Assembly (NCBI RefSeq): GCF_001426585.1 | Contig: NZ_LMEI01000011.1 | Span: 246,240 to 310,239 of the forward strand | DNA length: 64,000 nucleotides | DNA from: Streptomyces sp. Root431 | GTDB lineage: Bacteria > Actinomycetota > Actinomycetes > Streptomycetales > Streptomycetaceae | Direction of reading: 5' to 3' | In this document: positions 30,428 to 40,134 of the stretch, piece by piece | How the letters are laid out: each line of letters starts with the position of its first letter | Numbering within the stretch: the first letter of the stretch is position 1 | Notes under the pieces: generated by a model | Databases searched by the model: none | What the model was told of the DNA's origin: nothing | What the model saw: the letters and a program-made list of their open reading frames with translations, nothing else | Translations under genes and position numbers: made by a program

Positions 30428-32059
30428 GTGCGCACCACCCGACTCGTCCTGCTCTCCGCCCGACTGCTCGACCCCGGCACGGGGGCGTTCCTGCCGCAGA
30501 CCGCGCTCGCCGTCTCCGACGACGGCCGGATCTCCGCCCTCGGCGACGACCGCGAGATCCGCGCCCTCGCCGGTCCCGCCACGACCGTCGTCGACCTCAA
30601 GGGCGCGGTCGTCACCCCCGGTCTCGTCGACGGCCACGTCCACCCCGTCACCGGCGCCGAGCTGACCGGCGGCCTCGACCTCTCGGGCTGCGCCGGCCTC
30701 GACGACGTACGGGAGGCGCTCGCCGTCGAGGTGCGCCGCCTCGCCCGCGGGGAGTGGCTGTTCGCCTGGGGCCTCGACCCGAACGTCTTCGGCGACCGGC
30801 CCGTCGGGATCGCCCCCTTCGACTCCGTACTCGACGGGGTGCCCGCCTTCCTGCTGCTCTTCGACGCCCACTCGGCGCTCGCCAGCCGCCGGGCGCTCGA
30901 ACTCGCCGGGGTCGACGGGCCGCGTACCTTCGCGCAGGCCTCCGCCGAGGTCGTCTGTGACGCGGACGGCCGCCCGACCGGTCTGCTCCAGGAGGACGCG
31001 GCCTGCGAGCTGGTCGAGCGGGTCGCCCCCAAGCCGACGCGCGAGGAGCGCCGGGAGTGGCTCGGGGCCGCCCTGCGGTCGATGGCGGCGGCCGGTCTGA
31101 CCGGCGGGCACGTCATGGACGCCAACGGCGAGAGCCTCGCGCTGTACGGCGAGCTCGACGCCGCCGGTGAGCTGCCGCTGCGGCTGCGCGTCGCGCCCTG
31201 GTGCCAGCCCGGCACCGGTGCGGACGGGGTGCGGACCCTGATCGAGCAGCAGGGCACGGGCGGCGCCCTGTGGCGGGTCGCGGGCGTCAAGCTCTTCATG
31301 GACGGGACCATCGACAACGGCACCGCGTGGCTGGAGCGGCCCGATCACCACGGCGAGTCCACGGCCGCGTTCTGGCCGGATCCCGCCGCGTACACCGAGA
31401 TCATCGGGGAACTGCACCGGGCGGGCGTGGCCACGGCGACGCACGCGATCGGGGACGCGGCCGTACGGCACGTCCTCGACTCCGTCGAGAAGGCCCAGGC
31501 CTCCGCGGCGCTCCGGGTACGCCACCGGGTGGAGCACATCGAGACGGTGCCGGACGACACGCTGCGCCGCTTCGCGGAGCTCGGCGTCGTCGCCTCCATG
31601 CAGCCCACCCACTGCTGCGACTTCACCCGCGCCGACCACACCGACAACTGGTCGCGCCGCCTCGGCGAGGAGCGCGCGTCCCGTGCGTGGCGCTGCCGCG
31701 ACCTGGTGGACTCGGGGGCGACCGTCGTCCTCGGCTCCGACTGGCCCATCGCGCCGTTCCCGCCGCTCGGCGTCCTGGCCGGCGCCCGGCACCGCCGCCC
31801 CAGCCGCGACCTCGGCCAGGCGCCGCACGGGCCCGAGCAGGCGCTGACGGCGCTGGAGGCGCTGCGGGGCATGACGACGGGACCGGCGTACGCGGCGGGC
31901 GAGGAGCACGAGGCGGGCCGGATCGCGCTCGGCCACCGAGCCGACCTCGCGGTCTTCGCGGACAGCCCGGTCACCACGGCGGCGACCGAGCTCCCGGACC
32001 TGCCGGTCCTCCTCACGGTCCTGGACGGCCGGATCACCCACCGGGCGGCGGGCGTCTGA
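30428..32059 (+). CDS. YtcJ-like metal-dependent amidohydrolase (family 3)
   Basis: A 543-residue enzyme of the amidohydrolase superfamily. Metal ligands are seen as VDGHVHP (first strand), the metal-bridging Lys of VAGVKLFMDG, THAIGDAA, RHRVEHIE and VLGSDWP (final Asp). The GTG at 30428 follows CTGGAG. Family members hydrolyse formamides or N-acyl compounds, and the substrate here is unknown. The context with an NCS1 importer and a C45 enzyme suggests breakdown of an imported amide. Confidence 0.88.
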   Translation: MRTTRLVLLSARLLDPGTGAFLPQTALAVSDDGRISALGDDREIRALAGPATTVVDLKGAVVTPGLVDGHVHPVTGAELTGGLDLSGCAGLDDVREALAVEVRRLARGEWLFAWGLDPNVFGDRPVGIAPFDSVLDGVPAFLLLFDAHSALASRRALELAGVDGPRTFAQASAEVVCDADGRPTGLLQEDAACELVERVAPKPTREERREWLGAALRSMAAAGLTGGHVMDANGESLALYGELDAAGELPLRLRVAPWCQPGTGADGVRTLIEQQGTGGALWRVAGVKLFMDGTIDNGTAWLERPDHHGESTAAFWPDPAAYTEIIGELHRAGVATATHAIGDAAVRHVLDSVEKAQASAALRVRHRVEHIETVPDDTLRRFAELGVVASMQPTHCCDFTRADHTDNWSRRLGEERASRAWRCRDLVDSGATVVLGSDWPIAPFPPLGVLAGARHRRPSRDLGQAPHGPEQALTALEALRGMTTGPAYAAGEEHEAGRIALGHRADLAVFADSPVTTAATELPDLPVLLTVLDGRITHRAAGV

Positions 32060-32107
32060 CTCCCCTGGGGGGTGTTCAGCCCGGGCCGGACACCCCCTGG
32101 GGGCTCC

Positions 32108-33070
32108 TCAGCCCGTCGGGCGGGCGCGGGTCAGGGAGAGGAGATCGCGGGCCGGGCCCGTCGGGCGGTGTCCGGCGGGCCAGACCGCGCGCAGGTCGCG
32201 GCGGAGCGTCACGCCCTCGACGGGGATGGCGACCAGGCGGCGGGAGGCCAGCTCCTCGGTGATGGCGAGTTCGCTGAGGACGGCCGGGCCCGCCCCGCTG
32301 ACGGCGGCGGCCTTCACGGCCGTCGTCGAGGCCAGTTCGAGGAGCGGCTCGGCGAGACCGCCGTGGCCGGCGAGCGCCGCGTCGAGGACCTGCCGGGTGC
32401 CCGAGCCGCGCTCCCGCAGGATCAGCGGGGTCGCGGCCAGCTCCGCCGGGTCCAGGGGGCCGCGGCGGCGGGCCCAGGGGTGCGAGGGCGCGGCGACGAG
32501 CGCGAGCCGGTCGTGCGCGACGACGACCCCGTCGAGCCCGTCCGGCACGGCGAGCCCCTCCACGAAGCCGACGTCGGCCTCGCCCGTGAAGAGCCGTTGC
32601 GCGACCGCCGCGGAGTTCCCGGCCTGGAGCGACACAGCCGTGTCGGGGCGCTCGGCGCGCAGCGCGATCAGCCAGCCCGGCAGCAGGTACTCGGCGATGG
32701 TCATGGACGCGGCCACCCGCAGCCGCGAGTCGCGTCGTCCGCGCAGGGCCTGCGCGCCGACGTCGAAGGCCTCCGCGGCCTCGACGATCCGGCGCGCCCA
32801 GTCCGTCACGAGCGCGCCGGCGTCGGTGAGCCGCGAGCCGCGGGGCGAGCGGTCGACGAGGGCCACGCCGAGCTGCCGCTCCATCGAGCGGATCCGGCTG
32901 CTCGCGGCGGGCTGGGTGATCCCGACCTCGCGGGCGGCCGCGCCGAGGCTGCCGTGCCGGGCGACGGCGATGAGCAGTTCGAGCGCGCCGAGGTCCGGGA
33001 CCCGGTGGGAGAGGTGCGGCCTCGGCTCTCCGCCCTGTGCTCCGTGCTGACCTGGTATCTCACTGCTCAT
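32108..33070 (-). CDS. LysR-family transcriptional regulator
   Basis: A 320-residue regulator. The N-terminal winged helix at about 25-90 reads GSLGAAAREVGITQPAASSR, followed by the dimerisation helix and a two-lobed effector domain (GEADVGFVEG, LREPGSGTR-like LRERGSGTRQ). It is divergent from the TDT transporter with a 70-bp spacer, so that transporter is the likely target. CbbR/CysB-type LysR proteins have similar effector motifs, and the ligand is unknown. Confidence 0.9.
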   Translation of the reverse strand: MSSEIPGQHGAQGGEPRPHLSHRVPDLGALELLIAVARHGSLGAAAREVGITQPAASSRIRSMERQLGVALVDRSPRGSRLTDAGALVTDWARRIVEAAEAFDVGAQALRGRRDSRLRVAASMTIAEYLLPGWLIALRAERPDTAVSLQAGNSAAVAQRLFTGEADVGFVEGLAVPDGLDGVVVAHDRLALVAAPSHPWARRRGPLDPAELAATPLILRERGSGTRQVLDAALAGHGGLAEPLLELASTTAVKAAAVSGAGPAVLSELAITEELASRRLVAIPVEGVTLRRDLRAVWPAGHRPTGPARDLLSLTRARPTG

Positions 33071-33092
33071 AAAGGCAGCTTATGACGTCATA
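33068..33092. promoter_or_regulatory. Palindromes at LysR start / transporter promoter
   Basis: CATAA-N7-TTATG (33068-33084) overlaps a perfect 12-bp palindrome TATGACGTCATA (33081-33092). AT-rich dyads are rare here and the site lies in the divergent spacer, so LysR binding is likely. Confidence 0.55.
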
Positions 33093-33140
33093 GCCACAAG
33101 ATCCCTGGTGAGCGTGGAGAAAGGGCGCGACGGTGAGATC

Positions 33141-34382
<1,242 letters not shown>

Positions 34383-35060
34383 GCAGACGCCCGTCGACGA
34401 GGGCGGCGGCGGTCCCGGGGAAGGCCTCGGGGCCGTCGTTCGGCGTGAAGCGGTAGGGCTCGTCGGGCAGGACGACGAGGTCGGGGGCGGTGGCGCGGAG
34501 CTCGTCGAGCGGGATCCGCGGATAGCGCTCGGGGTGCTCCTCGTACGCGTTGCGGACGCCGAGGCGGCCGAGCAGGTCGCCGGCGAAGGTGTCGCTGCCG
34601 AGGACCATCCAGGGGCGGCGCCAGATCGGTACGACGGCGGTGAGCGGGCTGCCGTCCGGCGCGGGGTCCAGGGTTGTCACGGACTCCCAGGCGGCCTCGG
34701 CCTCGGCCAGCCAGCGGGGCCGCCGCGGCGCGCCGCAGGCGGCGAGGACCCGCTCCAGTTCGCGCAGGCCCTGGTCGAGGGTGCGGATCTCGGTGACGAG
34801 GACGTCGAGCCCGGCGGCCCGCAGGGCGGCGAGGTCGGGGGCGCGGTTCTCCTCCTCGTTGGCGAGGACGAGGTCGGGCCGGAGCGCGGTGATCGTGGCG
34901 ACGTCGGGGTTCTTGGTGCCGCCGACGCGTACGACGTCGAGGCCGGCGGGGTGGCTGCACCACTCCGTCGCGGCGACGAGGACGCCGGGCGCGGAGACGG
35001 CGACGGCCTCCGTCAGCGAGGGGACGAGGGAGACGACCCGCGGACCGGTGCCTGCGGTCC

Positions 35061-35612
35061 TCATTCCTCCTCGACCTCGACGTGGTCGGCGACGGCGACG
35101 ACGAGGAGGCGGGTGCCGGGCTCGGTGGCGCGCCAGCGGTGGCGTACGCCTCCGGAGAGGTAGAGCGTGTCGCCGCGGCCCAGCCGGTGGGCGCGGCCCT
35201 CGGCCTCGACCTCGGCGGCGCCGTCGGCCACGTACAGCAACTCGTCGTTCCGGTGCTGGAATTCGCGGCCCGCGTCCTGCTCGCCGGTGAACTCCAGGGC
35301 GTGCAGCTGGTGGCGGCCGCGGACGAGGCTGCGGACTCCTTCGGGGAGCGAGGCGGACCGCTCGTCGGCGCGGACGACGTCGACGGTGCGGGAGGCCTCG
35401 GCGACGGCGAGGAGCTCACCCGCGGTGGTCTCCAGGGCCTCGGCGACGAGCTCGAGGGAGCGGCGGCTGGGCCGGGCGCGCTCGTTCTCGACCTGGCTGA
35501 GGAAGGGCACGGAGAGACCGCTGCGGGAGGCGACGACGGCCAGGGTGAGCTGGAGCGCTCGCCGGCGTCTCTTGACGGCCGCGCCCACGCGGGGTGCTTC
35601 CTTCTCGTCCAT
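35061..35612 (-). CDS. XRE-family regulator with cupin domain
   Basis: A 183-residue protein. The HTH at about 10-65 reads LQLTLAVVASRSGLSVPFLS and QVENERARPSRRSL. A C-terminal cupin_2 barrel at about 100-175 carries FQHRNDELLYVADG and GDTLYLSGGVRHRW. Such regulators (PuuR-like) sense small metabolites. The ATG follows GGGAGGGAG. The stop overlaps the start of the BtuF-like gene, so both form one unit. Confidence 0.88.
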   Translation of the reverse strand: MDEKEAPRVGAAVKRRRRALQLTLAVVASRSGLSVPFLSQVENERARPSRRSLELVAEALETTAGELLAVAEASRTVDVVRADERSASLPEGVRSLVRGRHQLHALEFTGEQDAGREFQHRNDELLYVADGAAEVEAEGRAHRLGRGDTLYLSGGVRHRWRATEPGTRLLVVAVADHVEVEEE

Positions 35613-35728
35613 GTCGGCTCCCTCCCTCGTGCCTCGTGTGCCTCGTGCGCGTCGCGTTTCCTCGGACCGCGTACCGGTCGGTTACCTGAACCTTACGCAG
35701 CTTTGGCTCCGGGTTTCGCGTCGTGACG

Positions 35729-35769
35729 AAAAGGGGTGGCCGCCGAATACACTCGGCGACCACCCCTTT
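35729..35769 (-). terminator. Intrinsic terminator of the betaine ABC operon
   Basis: AAAGGGGTGG/CCACCCCTTT arms (35730-35739 and 35760-35769) enclose CGCCGA/TCGGCG. A T-tract follows on the minus strand. It lies 33 bp past the transporter stop. Confidence 0.85.
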
Positions 35770-35801
35770 CCGGACAGGAACGAATCCCGGTCCGCCGGGT
35801 G

Positions 35802-37613
35802 CTACTGCGGGGCGAGCTTCTCCGCGAGGCCGGGGTTGCGGTCCAGCCAGACGCGGACGGCCTGCTGTTCCTTGCCCTTGCCGGTCTCCTGGATGACGGC
35901 TTCGAGGTCCGTGAGCTGCTTCTCGGTGAGCTCGAAGTTCTTCAGCCAGGCGCCGACCTCGGGGTTGTCGGCGGCGAAGCCCTTGCGGGCGAGGGTGTGG
36001 ACGCCGTCGCCCTTGCCCCAGGTGCCCTTGGGGTCGGTGAGCTTCTTCAGGTCGTGGGCGGAGTAGGCCCAGTGCGGGGACCAGAGGGTGACGACGACGG
36101 GCTCCTTGCGCTCGTACGCGCGCTTCAGCTCGGCGAGCATGCCGGGCGTGGAACCGTCGACGACCTTGTACTCGCCCTCCAGGCCGTACTCCTTAAGGAC
36201 CTTGTCCTTGAGGATGCCCATCATTCCGGCGCTGGGCTCGATGCCGACGATCCGGCCCTTGAACTGTCCGGCCTTGCCCTTGAGGTCGTCGAGGGAGTCG
36301 ACGCCCTTCACGTACGAGGGGACGGCGAGCTCGAGCGAGGTGGGGCCGTACCAGGAGCCGAGGTCCTCCAGCTTGTTCTTGTACTTCTCCCAGTACTGCT
36401 CGTGGGTGACGGGCAGCCAGGCGTCGGTCTGGAAGTCGAGCTGCCCGCCGGCCAGGCCGGTGTAGAGCGCGCCGGCCTCCAGCTGCTTGGTGTCGACCTC
36501 GTAGCCGCGGCGCTCCAGGAGCTCCTTCCAGAGGTACGTGGAGGCGATGCCCTCGTCCCAGGGGATGTAGCCGATGCTGATCTTCTTGCCGTGGCCGCTG
36601 TTCTTGCCGGAGGCGGCGGTCGAGGTCGACCCGCCGGAACCGCCGAGGAAGCCCGTGCCGCCGGCGACGAGCGCGAGCACGACGACGCCGACGAGGGCGG
36701 TGACGGGCTGCGGGCGGTGGGCCCAGAGCTTCGCGCCGGGGCGCTTGACGCTCGCGGCGCGGGCCTTGGCGGCGGCGCGGCGGCCCAGCGGGGAGACCTG
36801 GCGGCCGAGGGCGCCGGTCATCCGGTCGAGGTACATGGCGAGGACGACGATGGAGACGCCGGCCTCGAAGCCGAGGCCGATGTCGACGTTGCCGATGGCG
36901 CGGTAGACCGCGCCGCCGAGGCCGCCGCCGCCGACCATGCCCGCGATGACGACCATGGACAGGCCGAGCATGATGACCTGGTTGACGCCCGCCATGATCG
37001 TCGGCAGGGCGAGCGGGAGCTGCACGCGCAGGAGGGTGTCGCGCGGGGTGGTGCCGAAGGCCTCGGCGGCCTCGACGAGTTCGCCGTCGACCTGGCGGAT
37101 GCCGAGCTCGGTCATCCGGACGCCCGGGGGCAGCGCGAAGACGATGGTGGCGATGATGCCGGGGACGACGCCGACGCCGAAGAAGATGATGCCGGGGATC
37201 AGGTAGACCATCGCGGGCATGGTCTGCATGAAGTCGAGGACCGGCCGCAGGACCGCGCTGACGGTCTTCGAGCGGGCCGCCCAGATGCCGAGCGGTACGG
37301 CGATGACCAGGGTGACGAGGGTGGCAACGAGGACGAGGGAGAGCGTCGCCATCGCCTCGTCCCACAGCTGCACCGAGTCGACGAGCGCGAAGCCCGCGAA
37401 GGCGAGGACGCCGGCGGCGAGGCCGCGCAGCCACCAGGCGACGACGGCGAGGATGCCGGCGAAGAGCAGCGGCTGCGGTGCGGACAGGACGGCGTCGATA
37501 CCGTCGTAGAGGCCGGTGACGCCGGTGCTGACGGCGTCGAAGAGCCAGGAGAACTGGGCCTGGAGCCAGTCGACGGAGCTGTCGACCCACTCGCCGAGGG
37601 GAAGCCTAGGCAC
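35802..37613 (-). CDS. Glycine betaine/proline-type ABC permease fused to binding protein
   Basis: A 603-residue two-part protein. The first approximately 290 residues are an OpuAB/ProW-like permease with the EAA loop (ELVEAAEAFGTTPRDTLLR). A linker and one further membrane helix lead to an extracellular OpuAC/ProX-like domain at about 335-603 (KISIGYIPWDEGIASTYLWK, FQTDAWLPVTHEQYW, GIEPSAGMMG). Aromatic residues typical of quaternary-amine binding are present (several Trp and Tyr). The GTG at 37613 overlaps the ATPase stop by 8 bp. It imports an osmoprotectant such as glycine betaine. Confidence 0.9.
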   Translation of the reverse strand: MPRLPLGEWVDSSVDWLQAQFSWLFDAVSTGVTGLYDGIDAVLSAPQPLLFAGILAVVAWWLRGLAAGVLAFAGFALVDSVQLWDEAMATLSLVLVATLVTLVIAVPLGIWAARSKTVSAVLRPVLDFMQTMPAMVYLIPGIIFFGVGVVPGIIATIVFALPPGVRMTELGIRQVDGELVEAAEAFGTTPRDTLLRVQLPLALPTIMAGVNQVIMLGLSMVVIAGMVGGGGLGGAVYRAIGNVDIGLGFEAGVSIVVLAMYLDRMTGALGRQVSPLGRRAAAKARAASVKRPGAKLWAHRPQPVTALVGVVVLALVAGGTGFLGGSGGSTSTAASGKNSGHGKKISIGYIPWDEGIASTYLWKELLERRGYEVDTKQLEAGALYTGLAGGQLDFQTDAWLPVTHEQYWEKYKNKLEDLGSWYGPTSLELAVPSYVKGVDSLDDLKGKAGQFKGRIVGIEPSAGMMGILKDKVLKEYGLEGEYKVVDGSTPGMLAELKRAYERKEPVVVTLWSPHWAYSAHDLKKLTDPKGTWGKGDGVHTLARKGFAADNPEVGAWLKNFELTEKQLTDLEAVIQETGKGKEQQAVRVWLDRNPGLAEKLAPQ

Positions 37614-38673
37614 GGGCGGTCACCTCCTGCTCCTCGATGTCCTTGGCGGCAAGTCCGCCCATGACGCCGAGGAGGCGTTCGGTCGGTACGACGCCGAGGA
37701 CGGTGCCTTCGGAGTCCTCGACGGTCACGGGGTGCGGGGCCAGGGCGGCGACGGCGCACAGGTCGGCGACGAGGGTGTCCGGTCCGACGGTCCGGCAGGA
37801 GCAGTCGGCGGGGCAGTCGGCCGGGGTGGCTCCCGCCGTCATGACGGCGGAGGCGGTGAGGACCCGCGAGCGGTCGACGTCCTGGATGAAGGAGGCGACG
37901 TAGTCGTCGGCGGGGCGGACGAGGATGTCCTCGGCGGTGCCGAGCTGGACGATCCGGCCGTCCCGCATGACGGCGATGCGGTCGCCGATGCGCATGGCCT
38001 CGTTGAGGTCGTGGGTGATGAAGACGATGGTCTTGTTCAGCCGCTGCTGGAGCACGAGGAGCTGGTCCTGCATGTCGCGGCGGATCAGCGGGTCGAGCGC
38101 GCTGAAGGACTCGTCCATGAGGAGCAGGTCGGCGTCGGTGGCGAGGGCGCGGGCGAGGCCGACGCGCTGCTGCATGCCACCGGAGAGCTCGTCGGGCCAG
38201 GACTTCTCCCAGCCGGCGAGGCCGCACAGTTCGAGGGCCTCGGTGGCGCGGGTCTCGCGCTCGGCGCGCGGGACTCCCTGGACCTCCAGGCCGTAGGCGG
38301 CGTTCTCCAGGACGTTTCGGTGCGGGAAGAGTGCGAAGTGCTGGAAGACCATGCTGATCTTGGTGGCCCGGACGGCGCGCAGCTCGCGGGGGGAGAGCGC
38401 GGTCAGGTCGCGGCCGTCGAAGAGCACCCGTCCGGCGGTGGGTTCGAGCAGGCCGTTGAGCATGCGGAGGAGGGTGGACTTCCCGGAGCCGGACAGGCCC
38501 ATCACGACGAAGATCTGACCGGGTTCGACGACGAAGCCGGCGTCGACGACGGCGGCCGTCGTCCCTTCGGCGCGCAGTTCGTCGCGGTCGGCGCCGTCGG
38601 CGAGGCGCCGCACGGCTTCATCGGTTCGTCTTCCGAACACCTTGTACAGGTGGTCGGCCTGGAGCCTGGACAC
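37606..38673 (-). CDS. Glycine betaine ABC transporter ATPase (ProV/OpuAA type)
   Basis: A 355-residue ATPase. Walker A is MGLSGSGKSTLLRM, the Q-loop is VFQHFALFPH, the signature is LSGGMQQRVGLARAL, Walker B is LLLMDESFSALDP, and the H-loop is ITHDLNEA. The last approximately 80 residues form a reduced CBS-like region (VEDSEGTVLGVVP) with a CPADCSC cluster. The GTG at 38673 follows GTGAGG; the longer frame upstream is untranslated leader. It drives the fused permease/binding protein next to it. Confidence 0.92.
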   Translation of the reverse strand: MSRLQADHLYKVFGRRTDEAVRRLADGADRDELRAEGTTAAVVDAGFVVEPGQIFVVMGLSGSGKSTLLRMLNGLLEPTAGRVLFDGRDLTALSPRELRAVRATKISMVFQHFALFPHRNVLENAAYGLEVQGVPRAERETRATEALELCGLAGWEKSWPDELSGGMQQRVGLARALATDADLLLMDESFSALDPLIRRDMQDQLLVLQQRLNKTIVFITHDLNEAMRIGDRIAVMRDGRIVQLGTAEDILVRPADDYVASFIQDVDRSRVLTASAVMTAGATPADCPADCSCRTVGPDTLVADLCAVAALAPHPVTVEDSEGTVLGVVPTERLLGVMGGLAAKDIEEQEVTARA

Positions 38674-38761
38674 ATAGACCTCACGGGTAGCAATGAGAAC
38701 GGCCCGCCACCCCCGCGCGGCCGGGCCGTGGAGCGGGCGGGATCGGCCCGCGGCCCGTCGC

Positions 38762-38792
38762 GTACGGGGATTCCGTTGTTGAATCCCCGTAC
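38762..38792 (-). promoter_or_regulatory. Leader hairpin of betaine operon
   Basis: A 12-bp perfect stem (38762-38773 with 38781-38792, core ACGGGGATTC) and a 7-nt loop lie about 90 bp before the ATPase start codon. There is no T-tract, so it is more likely an mRNA structure or protein site than a terminator. Confidence 0.5.
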
Positions 38793-38993
38793 CGGGTTCC
38801 GCTCCGGGCTCGCGCCTGCCCGCCTTCACAGGGTGCAAACGCAAAGGTGACGGGGGTCACGTGTGGGGGGGCGGGACGGCCGGAACACGGGCGAACGGAG
38901 GCGACCGCTGTGCGCCCACCCCCGGAACCCGGCGAGTGAGCCGAAGGGGCGCGGCCGGGGGAACACCTCCGAGCGCGCGGAGCCCCCGACGAA

Positions 38994-39135
38994 GGAGGGG
39001 GCGAGCACGGTCGGGGGTGTGAGCCCGGCTGGAGCGCCCCGGAGGCGAACCGAGCCCCAAAAAAGGAGGGGGCGAGCACGGTCGACCCTGTGAGCCCGGC
39101 TTGAGCGCCCCGGAGGCGAACCGAGCCCTAAAATA
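38994..39135. repeat. 71-bp tandem duplication
   Basis: Two copies (38994-39064 and 39065-39135) start GGAGGGGGCGAGCACGGTCG and end GGCGAACCGAGCCC plus an A-rich tail (CAAAAAA, then TAAAATA). They differ mainly in a short central block (GGGGGT versus ACCCTG). The second copy abuts the exonuclease SD. Confidence 0.9.
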
Positions 39136-39141
39136 GGAGCG

Positions 39142-40062
39142 GTGACGCGACGCCTGATGCTCCTCGACACCGCCAGCCTCTACTTCCGCGCCTACTTCGG
39201 TGTGCCGGACTCCGTCCGGGCCCCCGACGGCACCCCGGTGAACGCCGTCCGCGGACTGCTCGACTTCATCACCCGGCTCGTCCAGGACCACCGCCCCGAC
39301 GATCTGGTGGCCTGCTGGGACGAGGACTGGCGGCCGCAGTGGCGGGTGGATCTGATTCCTTCGTACAAGGCGCACCGGGTGGCGGCGGAGACGGAGACGG
39401 GCCCGGACGAGGAGGAGATCCCGGACACGCTCTCCCCGCAGGTGCCGGTGATCGAGGACGTGCTGGCGGCGCTCGGCATCGCCCGGGTCGGGTCCGCGGG
39501 GTACGAGGCGGATGACGTCATCGGGACGCTGGCGGGGCGCGCCGCGGGGCCGGTGGACATCGTCACGGGTGACCGGGACCTGTTCCAGCTGGTGGACGAC
39601 GCGTGCGGGGTGCGCGTGCTGTATCCGCGCAAGGGTGTCGGCGACTGTGACCTGGTGGACGACGAGCTGATCCGTACGAAGTACGGCGTGCGCCCCGACC
39701 AGTACGCGGACTTCGCGGCGCTGCGCGGGGACGCGAGCGACGGGCTGCCCGGGGTGAAGGGCATCGGCGAGAAGACGGCCGCGCAGCTGATCACGGAGTA
39801 CGGGGATCTGGCCGGGGTGCGGGCGGCGGCGGAGGACCGGACGTCGAAGCTGACGCCGGCGAAGCGGCGCGGCATCGTGGAGGCGGCCGCGTATCTGGAC
39901 GTGGCGCCGACGGTGGTGCGGGTGGCGGGCGACGTTCCGCTGCCGGCGTTCGATCCGGCCCTGCCGTCGGAGCCGCGCGATCCGGCGGCGCTGGCGGCGC
40001 TGGTGAAGCGGTGGGGTCTCGGCGGGGCGGTGGGGCGCCTGCTTCCGGTACTCGAACGCTGA
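39142..40062 (+). CDS. 5'-3' exonuclease (flap-endonuclease fold, standalone PolI N-domain type)
   Basis: A 306-residue nuclease. Metal-binding acidic motifs are LLDTASLYFRAYFG, ACWDEDWRPQWR, YEADDVIGTLA and IVTGDRDLFQLV. A helix-hairpin-helix follows in GLPGVKGIGEKTAAQLI. It resembles the 5' nuclease domain of DNA polymerase I without the polymerase, and it could remove RNA primers or flaps. The GTG at 39142 is preceded by AGGAG. The first copy of a tandem repeat lies directly upstream. Confidence 0.92.
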   Translation: MTRRLMLLDTASLYFRAYFGVPDSVRAPDGTPVNAVRGLLDFITRLVQDHRPDDLVACWDEDWRPQWRVDLIPSYKAHRVAAETETGPDEEEIPDTLSPQVPVIEDVLAALGIARVGSAGYEADDVIGTLAGRAAGPVDIVTGDRDLFQLVDDACGVRVLYPRKGVGDCDLVDDELIRTKYGVRPDQYADFAALRGDASDGLPGVKGIGEKTAAQLITEYGDLAGVRAAAEDRTSKLTPAKRRGIVEAAAYLDVAPTVVRVAGDVPLPAFDPALPSEPRDPAALAALVKRWGLGGAVGRLLPVLER

Positions 40063-40094
40063 CCGCTCTGGGCCGTCCCCGCTCCAGGGTGTAG

Positions 40095-40110
40095 CTTAGG
40101 CATACCTAAG
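40095..40110. promoter_or_regulatory. Iron box (DmdR/IdeR operator)
   Basis: CTTAGGCATACCTAAG is a dyad matching the core of the actinobacterial iron box TTAGG...CCTAA. It lies 25 bp before the siderophore reductase start, so the gene should be repressed by Fe(II)-loaded DmdR. Confidence 0.9.
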
Positions 40111-40134
40111 TTCGTCGAGTCAGGAGAGCCCCTC

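Larger units (their letters stand above)
38674..39141. other. 468-bp intergenic region upstream of betaine operon
   Basis: The region holds no convincing gene. From the ATPase outward it contains a 12-bp-stem hairpin (38762-38792), a stretch with no recognised motif (38800-38990) and a 71-bp tandem repeat (38994-39135) reaching the exonuclease ribosome binding site. The betaine promoter should lie between the hairpin and the repeat. Two minus-strand open frames here are repeat translations. Confidence 0.7.

Noticed and set aside
38674..38993. ydaO/yuaA-type riboswitch before the betaine operon
   Set aside because: I could not find the conserved blocks of that RNA class on the minus strand.
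38994..39135. Insertion sequence or attachment site
   Set aside because: There are no transposase, integrase, tRNA or terminal inverted repeats nearby.
38857..39375. Minus-strand frame across the 71-bp repeats
   Set aside because: It only translates the repeats and runs antisense into the exonuclease gene.
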